The translations under genes and the position numbers were made by a program. A model generated the notes under the pieces. The model saw only the letters and a program-made list of their open reading frames with translations, was not told the DNA's origin and did no database searches. DNA of 64,000 nucleotides, taken from Acholeplasmatales bacterium (lineage in GTDB: Bacteria > Bacillota_I > Bacilli_A > Acholeplasmatales > Anaeroplasmataceae). The stretch spans positions 1-64,000 of the forward strand of contig JAFXXC010000006.1 of the NCBI GenBank assembly GCA_017542485.1, given 5' to 3'. Positions 28,801 through 36,900 of this stretch are shown here, one piece after another. The first letter of the stretch is position 1, and each line of letters starts with the position of its first letter.

Positions 28801-29509
28801 ATGAATCATCGATTGTAATTTCATCAAGTACTGTACCAAATGTAGTATGTCTGCAGTGATCAGACCAATAAGTATCAAGAATTCTTAATTCTGTCTCCCA
28901 TGGATCTCTACCTTCTTTAGTGAAGTATTCAACAACGCACTTAAGGTCATCCTCATTCATTGCAAGACCCATCTTTTTGCAATAATCCTTTAATTCATCA
29001 TCCTTAAGCTTAATAAATCCTTCTAATACTTCAACAGGCTTTCTTTCTGCTTTTTCTAAATCTGATAATTTAGTTAAATCCTTTTCTCTAGATTCAACTT
29101 GGTTGATTACATATTTTTTAATTCTTTCAACATCTTCATCAGATACTTCTTCATCTACAATAAAAATCTTTCCAGATCTAATATTAATATTTGCATTTGG
29201 ATTAATTAACTTACAACAATCAATTGCACTTGATGCTCTTTGATCGAATTGACCAGGTAAATATTCCATTGCGATATATTTCTTTCCTTCAAGATTCAAT
29301 CTATCGTAAACATTATCTGTTACAATTTCACCAAATACTTGATATTTACTTCTTTCTAATAATTCCTCATCAAATCCAAATAAATCATAAACATTAATAT
29401 ATCTTAGCTTCTTAATGTTTAATCCTAAATTCAAATTCAAATCAGCTTGCATACTTAATGCTTCTACTTGAAATTCTTTTTTCTTTTCTACATAAATACG
29501 ATAATCCAT
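25820..29509 (-). CDS. purL: Phosphoribosylformylglycinamidine synthase, single-chain large type
   Basis: About 1,229 residues: the fused form in which synthetase and glutaminase are one chain, unlike the PurS/PurQ/PurL split typical of Bacillus. The first half has DTYWSDHCRHTTF and the ATP-site NETHNHPTEIEPFGGA; a second AIRS-like half follows. The C-terminal amidotransferase (from about 970) has FPVFPGTNCDYD, LGICNGFQAL with the nucleophile Cys and AVSHGEGKF. The enzyme makes FGAM from FGAR. The ATG at 29509 (GAGGAAG upstream) is preferred to a GTG at 29524, leaving one base after purK. The order of parts matches the clostridial-type clade. Confidence 0.96.
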   Translation of the reverse strand: MDYRIYVEKKKEFQVEALSMQADLNLNLGLNIKKLRYINVYDLFGFDEELLERSKYQVFGEIVTDNVYDRLNLEGKKYIAMEYLPGQFDQRASSAIDCCKLINPNANINIRSGKIFIVDEEVSDEDVERIKKYVINQVESREKDLTKLSDLEKAERKPVEVLEGFIKLKDDELKDYCKKMGLAMNEDDLKCVVEYFTKEGRDPWETELRILDTYWSDHCRHTTFGTVLDEITIDDSFMKSELEEALDEYYNVRQDLKRDEKKLCLMDLATIGARYLRKIGKLDDLEESEENNACSIYVNVDVDGQEEKWLLQFKNETHNHPTEIEPFGGASTCLGGAIRDPLSGRAYVYQAMRVTGAGDIYQDVKDTIPGKLPQRVISTKAAAGYSSYGNQIGLATTHVREIYHEDYLAKRLEVGAVVGAVKAENVRRESPAKGDVILLLGGRTGRDGIGGATGSSKEHNVKSIEVCSSEVQKGNAPEERKISHLFRRPEVTRLIKKSNDFGAGGVSVAIGELAPGLDIMLDEVPVKYSGLNATELAISESQERMAVVVEPKDKDEFIKYCKEENIEVTHVANVTDTNRLVMHYMGRTIVDLSREFIDSAGAVHHAKAEIEAVSDVNPFIKPDKDLKARIFDTLADKNVTSQKGLIEMFDSTIGASTVLMPFGGEYQRTETQVSVQKLPTLGFTNTASMMAFGYNPYISKYSPYHGAMYAVVEAISKVVAAGGKYNNMRFSFQEYFERMHNEKSWGKPLAALLGALKMQMEFGLPSIGGKDSMSGTFQDINVPPMLMAFGITTCKTEDVISPEFKDHHNRLYLIKHTENENYTPNIEQLKENFEFVNNMIKEGKIVSAYALGNGGLIEALAKMSFGNNIGFQIKYDEKLLDAYNYGSIVVESKGFMNYKNAILIGRTKLRSLAVVNGVKFQLEDLYNANRGKFTEVYKDMVDSNSALINIKAKKKKIVPLKNKDEVVAYFPVFPGTNCDYDTEKRFRNAGAKITTSVFRNLTSQDIFDSIDEMAKNIDEADIFVLSGGFSAGDEPDGSGKFIANVLNQDKIKNAINRLIERKGLILGICNGFQALIKSGLLPYGKLGEVKEDSPTLFRNDINRHVSQIVSTKVMTNGSPWLSSFSTGEVHSIAVSHGEGKFVVSLEEAKRLRDNGQIAFVYVDEDEELTTDAPYNPNGSNFAIEGIISPDGLILGKMGHSERYEDGLFKNISGDKMQNIFQNAVDYFKK

Positions 29510-29510
29510 T

Positions 29511-30596
29511 TTATTCTTCCTCACAAAATAAATTTTTATATTTCAAATTATATTCATCAATCTTTAAATTAGTAAATGTGACATGTGCCATCTTCCTAGC
29601 ATGTCTTACTTCACTTTTATAATAATCATGAATATAAATATCTTTATCAGCCTTTAGTTTTTTCATATTCTCATAATCAAAGCCTAATATGTTTTTCATA
29701 ATAGTTGGCTGTAACAATTTAGGTTCTACCAAATCCATATCAAGTAAGAACCTAGCTAAAGCGTCATATTGACTGCTATTGCAACCCTCAATAGTATAAT
29801 GTCCACTATTATGAGGTCTTGGTGCCATTTCATTAAAATAGAAATCATCACCCTTAACAAAGAATTCTATAGCAAGAATTCCATAATAATCTTTCCTTAT
29901 CATAAAATTCTTGGCAGCTTCTCTAATTTTATTAAAGATTTCTTTTTGCTCATCAACAATGCACAAATCCAAAATACCATTTTTATGTTTATTAATTCCC
30001 ATTGGGAAGGTAATAACTTGATCTTTACTTCTAACAACAATAACACTTGTCTCAAAATCATATTTAATGAATTCTTCTAATATACCTTCACCACTTAAAT
30101 AAGGTTCAACTTTCTTTATATCAGCCTCACTCTTTATAATAACTTGACCATGTCCATCATATCCTAATGTTGTAGTTTTATATACTGCAGGATATCCTAT
30201 TTCACTTAGTCCAGTAACTAAATCATCCATAGATAAAATTCTTTTAAACCTTGGTGGATTCAATCCATTAGCTTTAGCATTTTCCTTTTCTCTAATTCTA
30301 TTTTGAGAATCAAATAAAGGTTCAATACCTTGCTTAATGTTATAATTATCTCTTAAATGTTTCAAAGCAACAGCTGGAACATTTTCAAATTCGTAAGTTA
30401 TAACATCAACCTTTTTAGCTAACTTAATCAAATTATCTAAATCATCATATTTACTTTCAATAATCTCATCACAGACAAATGATGCACTACACTTTGGATT
30501 AGGATCTAGTGCAATAACCTTAGCATTATATTTCTTTAATGCTTCAGCTAACATCATACCTAATTGTCCGCCTCCGATAATACCAACTGTCTTCAT
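29511..30596 (-). CDS. purK: N5-carboxyaminoimidazole ribonucleotide synthase
   Basis: 361 residues of ATP-grasp type. The N-terminal VGIIGGGQLGMMLAEA nucleotide-binding motif, the ATP-grasp core (KTTLGYDGHGQ) and the NEMAPRPHNSGHYTIEG segment are PurK signatures. It carboxylates AIR with bicarbonate and ATP to N5-CAIR, which PurE normally converts to CAIR. The ATG at 30596 has AAAGGAG 6 bases upstream; a longer in-frame start at 30626 would fall within the terminator of the leader. It is the first gene of the operon, behind an attenuator-like leader. Confidence 0.95.
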   Translation of the reverse strand: MKTVGIIGGGQLGMMLAEALKKYNAKVIALDPNPKCSASFVCDEIIESKYDDLDNLIKLAKKVDVITYEFENVPAVALKHLRDNYNIKQGIEPLFDSQNRIREKENAKANGLNPPRFKRILSMDDLVTGLSEIGYPAVYKTTTLGYDGHGQVIIKSEADIKKVEPYLSGEGILEEFIKYDFETSVIVVRSKDQVITFPMGINKHKNGILDLCIVDEQKEIFNKIREAAKNFMIRKDYYGILAIEFFVKGDDFYFNEMAPRPHNSGHYTIEGCNSSQYDALARFLLDMDLVEPKLLQPTIMKNILGFDYENMKKLKADKDIYIHDYYKSEVRHARKMAHVTFTNLKIDEYNLKYKNLFCEEE

Positions 30597-30762
30597 AACT
30601 ACTCCTTTAAAACAAAAAAGGGGCACTAAAAAAATTACCCCTTAAGCAATCATAACTTTATTATAGCTATTAATTCTAATTATTGACCTACGCATAATAA
30701 GCCCCTCTCAAAATTATAGTATATAAATACTATAAGCTATATTTATCGTCCTTAAAAACGAC
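30597..30762 (-). ncRNA. Long 5' leader of the purine operon with intrinsic terminator (putative attenuator)
   Basis: About 165 bases separate the predicted transcription start from purK. On the minus strand the leader begins with a small GTCGT...ACGA hairpin, then a perfect 9-base-pair stem TTATAGTAT/ATACTATAA with a 4-base loop. A region capable of CTTATTAT/ATAATAAAG pairing follows, then a terminator hairpin. An upstream GAGAGGGGC (30701-30709) can pair with the terminator's 3' arm GCCCCUUUU. I could not match it to the purine, PRPP, ZTP or THF aptamers as I recall them. Regulation of the operon by premature termination is inferred. Confidence 0.55.
30614..30643 (-). terminator. Intrinsic terminator inside the purine leader
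   Basis: Arms AAGGGGTA and TGCCCCTT (one G-U pair) around a 10-base AT-rich loop, followed by a run of T on the minus strand. It ends about 20 bases before purK, downstream of the operon promoter, so it would truncate the transcript unless prevented. Confidence 0.78.
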
Positions 30763-30768
30763 AAATAG

Positions 30769-30797
30769 ATTTTAGCATAAAATACCACAATAGTAAA
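30769..30797 (-). promoter_or_regulatory. Putative promoter of the purine operon
   Basis: On the minus strand: TTTACT, 17 bases, TAAAAT. Spacing is ideal and the boxes are moderate. Between this and the YitT terminator (30798-30930) I see only AT-rich sequence, including a repeated TAAAACCTA. Confidence 0.5.
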
Positions 30798-30925
30798 TAT
30801 TAGGTTTTAAAAATATGTAGGTTTTAAAATATAATAATTAATAGCACAAAAATCATAATTATTTTGAATGTTTTTATATGCAAATTAATGCATATCTATG
30901 CCTAATTTCAAGAAATTCTATCCCA

Positions 30926-30952
30926 AAAGAAAAGGATTGTAAAAAACAATCC
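30926..30952 (-). terminator. Terminator of the YitT-family gene
   Basis: GGATTGT and ACAATCC arms (30934-30952) with a 5-base loop. On the minus strand TTTTCTTTT follows. It lies 8 bases after the stop codon. Confidence 0.88.
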
Positions 30953-30959
30953 CCGTATT

Positions 30960-31871
30960 TTATATAATTGTATGTTTAAAGAATGCACCTATTACTCTTT
31001 TAACTGGTAATACCATTATAAACGCATTAGGATCTACTGCGTTTATTACTCTTTTTGCATGATCAAGCTCATATGATGAAATAACCATAAACACATCAGC
31101 TTTATCTATATGAGTATAAGCACCACTAACATTTGATATTGTGCAACCTCTTTTTATTTCAGTAATAAGTGCTGTACTTACTTCATCCTTCTTAGATGTT
31201 ATTACATCTATTCTTAAATAATTATATGCTGTATGTATCTTATCAACCACTAAATTAGTAATGATAATAAAGATAAATGTATATAATGATGTAGCTACAT
31301 CTTGATTAATAATGCCACCTATTACAGCAAGTACTATATTAATTAGCATAGAAAATACGCCAATAGATACACCCTTTTTTAGATTTATTGCTTGAGCAAC
31401 TATATCAACACCACCAGTTGATGTACCATATCTCAATGCAACACCAATACCAACACCAGATAACAAACCAGCAATAATAGATAAGAATAATCTATCATCC
31501 TTAATATTTTCAACAAATGCAGGTGTAGGTATAAAACCCAATAACAATACTGACTGAACCACAACAGATAGCATAGTATATACTATAAATCTTGGTGATA
31601 CATATTTAAATCCAAGTATACAAAGTGGAATATTAAAAATCAAAGTGAACACACCGACAGGAATATTAATATCCCATAATCTAAATATTCTATTAAATAC
31701 TTGTCCTACTGAAGTCAAACCTATTGACAATAAATTAGCAGGCTCCAAAAACCATAATACTGCTAGTGCATAAATAGCAGATGAAAAAACTACGATAGTT
31801 ACTCTAAATGCATCATCTAATAGCCTTCTCTTAATTGGTGCACCATTTAATGGACCATTATCAATATTCAT
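30960..31871 (-). CDS. YitT family membrane protein (DUF161 plus DUF2179)
   Basis: 303 residues. Five to six membrane segments cover about 22-225, including GLTSVGQVF and the glycine-rich GVGIGVALRYGTSTGGVDIVAQ typical of YitT. A soluble C-terminal DUF2179 domain (about 225-300; CTISNVSGAYTHIDKADVFMVIS) follows. Members are common in Firmicutes and their transport role is still poorly defined. The gene follows metG by 2 bases and probably shares its promoter. A terminator follows. The family call is confident; the function is not. Confidence 0.88.
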   Translation of the reverse strand: MNIDNGPLNGAPIKRRLLDDAFRVTIVVFSSAIYALAVLWFLEPANLLSIGLTSVGQVFNRIFRLWDINIPVGVFTLIFNIPLCILGFKYVSPRFIVYTMLSVVVQSVLLLGFIPTPAFVENIKDDRLFLSIIAGLLSGVGIGVALRYGTSTGGVDIVAQAINLKKGVSIGVFSMLINIVLAVIGGIINQDVATSLYTFIFIIITNLVVDKIHTAYNYLRIDVITSKKDEVSTALITEIKRGCTISNVSGAYTHIDKADVFMVISSYELDHAKRVINAVDPNAFIMVLPVKRVIGAFFKHTII

Positions 31872-31873
31872 AA

Positions 31874-33802
31874 TTATCTTATAATATCTCCTGGCTTACA
31901 CTTATCAATATTAACAAGCTCTAAATATGTATCCTTCTCATCAGAACCACAAAGCAACATACCCTTTGATTCAACACCACGAAGTACGATAGGCTTTAAA
32001 TTCTTAACAACAATAACCTTCTTACCAACTAATTCCTCAGGTTTATAGAATTTAGCAATACCAGACACTATTTGTCTAACCTCAGTACCAATATTAACCT
32101 TAAATACTAATAATTTATCAGCCTTAGGATGCTTATTAGCCTCTAATATTTCACCAACAACTAAATTAATCTTTTCAAAATCATCAATAGTAATTTCAGG
32201 TGTATTATTCTCTACTTTAGCTTCTTCCTTAGCCTTCTTTTCTTCTTCAGCCTTAGCAACATTTGCCATTACTTCATTAACATCTAATCTTTGGAATAAT
32301 ACATCACATTTAGAAACTAAATACTTATTCTCTTTACCGAATTCTAAATCCTTAAATTCAATATTATTAGTACCAAGTGCTTTATAAACCTTACTTGCTG
32401 TTTCAGGAATTGCAGGCTCTAATAATACAGTTGCTATTCTAATAGATTCTAAAAGATTGTATAAAACATTCATCAATAAGCTCTTCTTTGATTCATCTTT
32501 AGCTAAAACCCAAGGAGCTGTTTCATCAATAAATTTATTCGCTTGTCTAACTAATTTCATTACTTCTTCTAATGCATCAGCTACCTTAAATTGATCCATT
32601 AAAATCTTATAATTTTTAACAGATTCATTAACTTGATTAATTAATTCATCGTCAAACTCAGTTTTAGTTGCCTTAACTATTTCTGCATCACCAAAATATT
32701 TTTTAATCATAGCGATAGTTCTATTGACTAAATTTCCATAAGTATTAGCTAAATCAGAATTTGTTCTTTCACATACTAATTCATAAGTTATATTACCATC
32801 TTGAGCAAATGGTATTTCATGTAATACATAATATCTTACAGCATCAACACCAAAATATGATGTTAAATCATCAGTATATAATACATTATTTTTAGATTTT
32901 GACATCTTGTTATGATTAGTTAAAATCCAAGGATGTCCAAATACCTGTTTAGGTAATGGTAAATCTAGTGACATTAACATAATTGGCCAGTAAATTGTAT
33001 GGAATCTTAAAATATCCTTACCAATTAAATGAATATCTGCAGGCCAATATTTTTTGTATAATTCGCCATTATTTCCATCAACATCATATCCTAATCCAGT
33101 GATATAGTTTAATAATGCATCAATCCAAACATAAATAACATGCTTAGGATCAGATATAACAGGAATACCCCACTTGTATGATGTACGTGATACACATAAA
33201 TCAGGAATTGGATTTTTCAAGAAATTGTTAATCATTTCATTCTTTCTCGCTTCAGGTTGAATGAATGTTGGATTTTCATTAATGTAATTTAATAATCTTC
33301 CTCTATAAGGTTCAAGCTTTAAAAAGTAACATTCCTCACTGTTTTTAGTTACTTTAGAACCACAATCAGGACAGCATCCATCAACTAAATCTTTTTCAGT
33401 AAAATATGATTCACAATCTACACAATAAAAGCCTTCATATTTACCCTTATAGATATCACCTTTCTTTAGCATTTTTTCAAATGCCTTGGCAACTTGTTCT
33501 TCATGATCCTTATCAGTTGTACGAATAAAGTGATCGTATTTTACATTCATCATATCATAAGTATCTCTTAATTCTTTTGATACTTTATCAACATGCTCCT
33601 TAGGTGTAATACCCATACCAATTGCCTTTTGTTCTATCTTTTGACCATGTTCATCTGTTCCTGTTTGGAAATATGTATCATAGCCATCTTTTTTCTTATA
33701 TCTTACTATGCAATCTGCTAATATTGCTTCATAAACATTACCAATATGTGGCTTAGATGAAGTATATGCAATTGCAGTTGTTAAATAAAACTTTTTGCTC
33801 AT
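31874..33802 (-). CDS. metG: Methionyl-tRNA synthetase with C-terminal tRNA-binding domain
   Basis: 642 residues. Class I signatures are SKPHIGN (HIGN at 19-22) and KMSKS (299-303). A zinc knuckle uses Cys127/Cys130 and Cys144/Cys147. After the anticodon-binding helices, a Lys/Glu-rich linker (about 515-530) leads to an OB-fold Trbp111-like domain (about 535-642; INLVVGEILEANKHPKADKLL) that adds tRNA affinity. It charges both initiator and elongator tRNA-Met. A near-consensus promoter and a 16-base palindrome lie upstream. No T-box leader is seen. Confidence 0.97.
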   Translation of the reverse strand: MSKKFYLTTAIAYTSSKPHIGNVYEAILADCIVRYKKKDGYDTYFQTGTDEHGQKIEQKAIGMGITPKEHVDKVSKELRDTYDMMNVKYDHFIRTTDKDHEEQVAKAFEKMLKKGDIYKGKYEGFYCVDCESYFTEKDLVDGCCPDCGSKVTKNSEECYFLKLEPYRGRLLNYINENPTFIQPEARKNEMINNFLKNPIPDLCVSRTSYKWGIPVISDPKHVIYVWIDALLNYITGLGYDVDGNNGELYKKYWPADIHLIGKDILRFHTIYWPIMLMSLDLPLPKQVFGHPWILTNHNKMSKSKNNVLYTDDLTSYFGVDAVRYYVLHEIPFAQDGNITYELVCERTNSDLANTYGNLVNRTIAMIKKYFGDAEIVKATKTEFDDELINQVNESVKNYKILMDQFKVADALEEVMKLVRQANKFIDETAPWVLAKDESKKSLLMNVLYNLLESIRIATVLLEPAIPETASKVYKALGTNNIEFKDLEFGKENKYLVSKCDVLFQRLDVNEVMANVAKAEEEKKAKEEAKVENNTPEITIDDFEKINLVVGEILEANKHPKADKLLVFKVNIGTEVRQIVSGIAKFYKPEELVGKKVIVVKNLKPIVLRGVESKGMLLCGSDEKDTYLELVNIDKCKPGDIIR

Positions 33803-33819
33803 AAATAAGGCCTCCCTTT

Positions 33820-33835
33820 AATTTACTAGTAAATT
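33820..33835. repeat. 16-base perfect palindrome in the metG 5' region
   Basis: AATTTACTAGTAAATT, centred between the -10 box and the metG start codon and overlapping the -10 hexamer by three bases. It could be an operator or a short transcript-leader hairpin. AT-rich palindromes of this size can occur by chance. Confidence 0.4.
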
Positions 33836-33861
33836 ATAGCAAAACATTAATGAATATTCAA
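33833..33861 (-). promoter_or_regulatory. Sigma-A-type promoter of metG
   Basis: On the minus strand: TTGAAT, 17 bases, TATAAT, ending about 30 bases before the start codon. Box quality and spacing are near consensus. Confidence 0.8.
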
Positions 33862-33871
33862 TCTCATTAAC

Positions 33872-33900
33872 AAAAGAATGGGATATGTTTCCATATCCCA
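33872..33900 (-). terminator. Terminator of the P-type ATPase gene
   Basis: Perfect 9-base arms TGGGATATG and CATATCCCA (33879-33900) with a 4-base loop, then TTCTTTTG on the minus strand. It begins 6 bases after the stop codon. Confidence 0.85.
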
Positions 33901-33906
33901 AACAAT

Positions 33907-36900
33907 TTAGAATTTTGAAATTACATTTTGAATAAATTGTAATTGCTTTCTTATCCATGGAACTAATCCCTGGAAGAACTTCATTAGTGGTATAGATAAT
34001 GCACAAAGCATTAACAAGAATATCTTTGCATTAATAGATAATTCTGTTACCATTCCACCCTTCATAGTAACAATATTATTACTTGAAATTTGATAATCAG
34101 TAACTATTCCACCTAATATCAAATAATTTGAATTATTCTTTCTTGGAGATAATTCGTTTCCAGTATATTCGTATGATGTATAATATCCATCAATAATATA
34201 CCTACCACTAGTTGTAACTTCTACAGTTGGAGCGATAGTTGCTGTATCAATAGATAATGTACTTGCCTTTGTAATAAGATCATTATCTACAATTTGACTA
34301 AATGAATAAACATTTGCATATGAGCTTGTTGAAGCAGTTGTAAATGAAAGAGTTAAAGATAACAAGTTAGTTCTACTACTAAACAATGAATCATTTCCCA
34401 ATACATCATTAACATCTATAGGCTTACCTACTGTAATATCAACTAAAGAATCACCTGTAGAGCCAGAAACAACTGCATATGAGAATGATCTATAATCATT
34501 AGTTGCAAAATCCTTTATTGCAAAATCAGAAACTAATGTTAATTTTGTTTCATCATTAATATAATCATTTCTTACCTTATACACTTCTTTAGTATCAGGA
34601 TAATATATGTATCTAAACAATACATCTCCTTCTCCTTCAATATTTTCGACTTTAAACAATGTATATCTCTTTTTATCAGGATAATCCTTTGATACACTTT
34701 CAGAAGCTCCATATAATTGGAAAATATTTATACCAGTATCTACTGAATCAAAGAATAATTGATATCTTTCGTCATTTGTAACTGTCTGACCAGAACTTGT
34801 TGTACTCTTAACCAATCTATCTCCAGAAGTTGTAATCTTTGGTAAAGAAACCTTATATGGTTCTTTTGAAACCTCTCCATCATTTGATGTAGCATAAATT
34901 GGTTTGCCATTAATTAATAATTCCAATGTTTCAGGATTAATTTTAACAACAAGTTTTTCACCTTGAATATATTGAGAGTTTACTGCTTGATATTTATATT
35001 CAGTAGATTGAACACCGTTAATAATATATTCACCATCTTTTAACTCAACTGTTGGTAAAATCTTATATTGTCTAACAGCATCAGCTTCCTTATAATTTCC
35101 ATAAGGAATTGTGAAATTATAGTATGAATTAGATTTAGTTAAAGTTATATTTAAAGGAATAAGTTGACTATCACGTTCAATAAACAATAAGCCATTCTCA
35201 TCTACTTTTATATCTTTTTCTATTCCTTCATAGAATGTAGCATTATCTACTTTATATCCGCCTGCATAAATATGACCTTTATTATCATAACTTAATTTAG
35301 GGAATATTAATTCCTTATCTATTCTAGTACCATTAATACCATAATAATATTTACCATCAGTAGTATTAAGGTGACCTGTTAGATTTGTTGTTGTGGCATT
35401 GTTATTAACCTGTAATGAAATTACTTGACCATCAACAACATAGAAATTATCTTTACTTATTTCTACCTTAGGATATTTAGAAATATATTCTGTTGTATAA
35501 TTCTTTGAATAATATTCAAATGGACTAAACAATGGTCTAAATTCAAGTAATTGTGGCAACACAAATATTGCAAATAGGAATACTGAATAACAAACTGTAC
35601 AAAGTACTTTTCGAATAGTAGTAAATGGTTTACATGCTTTAAATAGAACCATTAAACATGTATGTGTCGCGGCTATTACTATAATTGTAGTATATGAAAT
35701 GTTATCTAAGTTCAAACTGTTAGATAATCCAAATACAACCAATGACATTGTTAATATAACGAGAGCTCCAGGGAGAGCTTTTTTAATTACATTCGGCAAG
35801 AATTTACCTTGAACCGGATTGTTATTAGGTTCATTAACTAATATCAATGATGGAATACCTATTGCCAATACATCTATTAAAATTAATTGTACTGCAGAAA
35901 TAGGATATGCACCTGTAATCAATGCTTGAATTGCTAAGAATAATGAGAATATTGTCTTTGTTAAGAATAATGATGCTACATTTGTAACATTGTTTATAAC
36001 TCTTCTTCCTTCAGCAACAACAGAAGGCATTGAACCAAAATTAGAATCTAATAATACTAAATGTGATACATTTCTTGCTGCATCAGAACCAGAACCTAAA
36101 GCAATTGAACAATCTGCCTCTCTTAATGCAAGAATATCATTGACACCATCACCAGTCATGGCAACAGTTAATCCTGCAGATTGAAGTGTTTGAATAATTA
36201 GCTTTTTTTGACTAGGTGATACACGTCCAAATACAGTATATTTTAATGCAGCAGATACAACTTCTTGATCTGTCATACCATCTAAAGAAATATACCTTTC
36301 TGCACCCTCAACACCTGCACGTTGACTAATCTTAGATACAGTAATAGGGTTATCTCCTGAAATAACTCTTACTTGAACTCCAGATTCCTTAAAATATCTA
36401 ATTGTCTCAATAGCGTCAGGTCTAATATTATCCTCTATCAATATCATTGATACAACTTCAATAGGACCTTTAGGCAATTCCTTACCAGAAATAGAACCTT
36501 CAATATGTGCTAAACATAAAACTCTAAATCCAAGTTTTGCATATTTTTCAACATCTTTACTAACTTGCTTGTAGCTTTCACCTAATACAAATTCAGGAGC
36601 ACCTAATACAAATGTTCCAAACTTATCAAATGTTACAGCTTGATATTTTCTTTGAGAAGAAAATGGTATAGCACCAGTATGTCTAATTCTTTTACCTAAG
36701 CCAAATTTTGAAATCAATGCTTGGCTTGTCATATTTGTATCCTGAAGTGCATTTAACATTGCAGATACTACATTTTTAGTTGCCAAACCATAAACTGTAT
36801 TATAATCTATAACATTTTTAACAACCATTGTACCATCTGTAATTGTACCAGTTTTATCCAAACAAATACAATTAACTCTAGCAAGCATTTCTATACAATA

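Noticed and set aside
30597-30762. A purine, PRPP, ZTP or tetrahydrofolate riboswitch
   Set aside because: The position suggests one, but I could not find the conserved core of any of these aptamers. I kept only the structural description.
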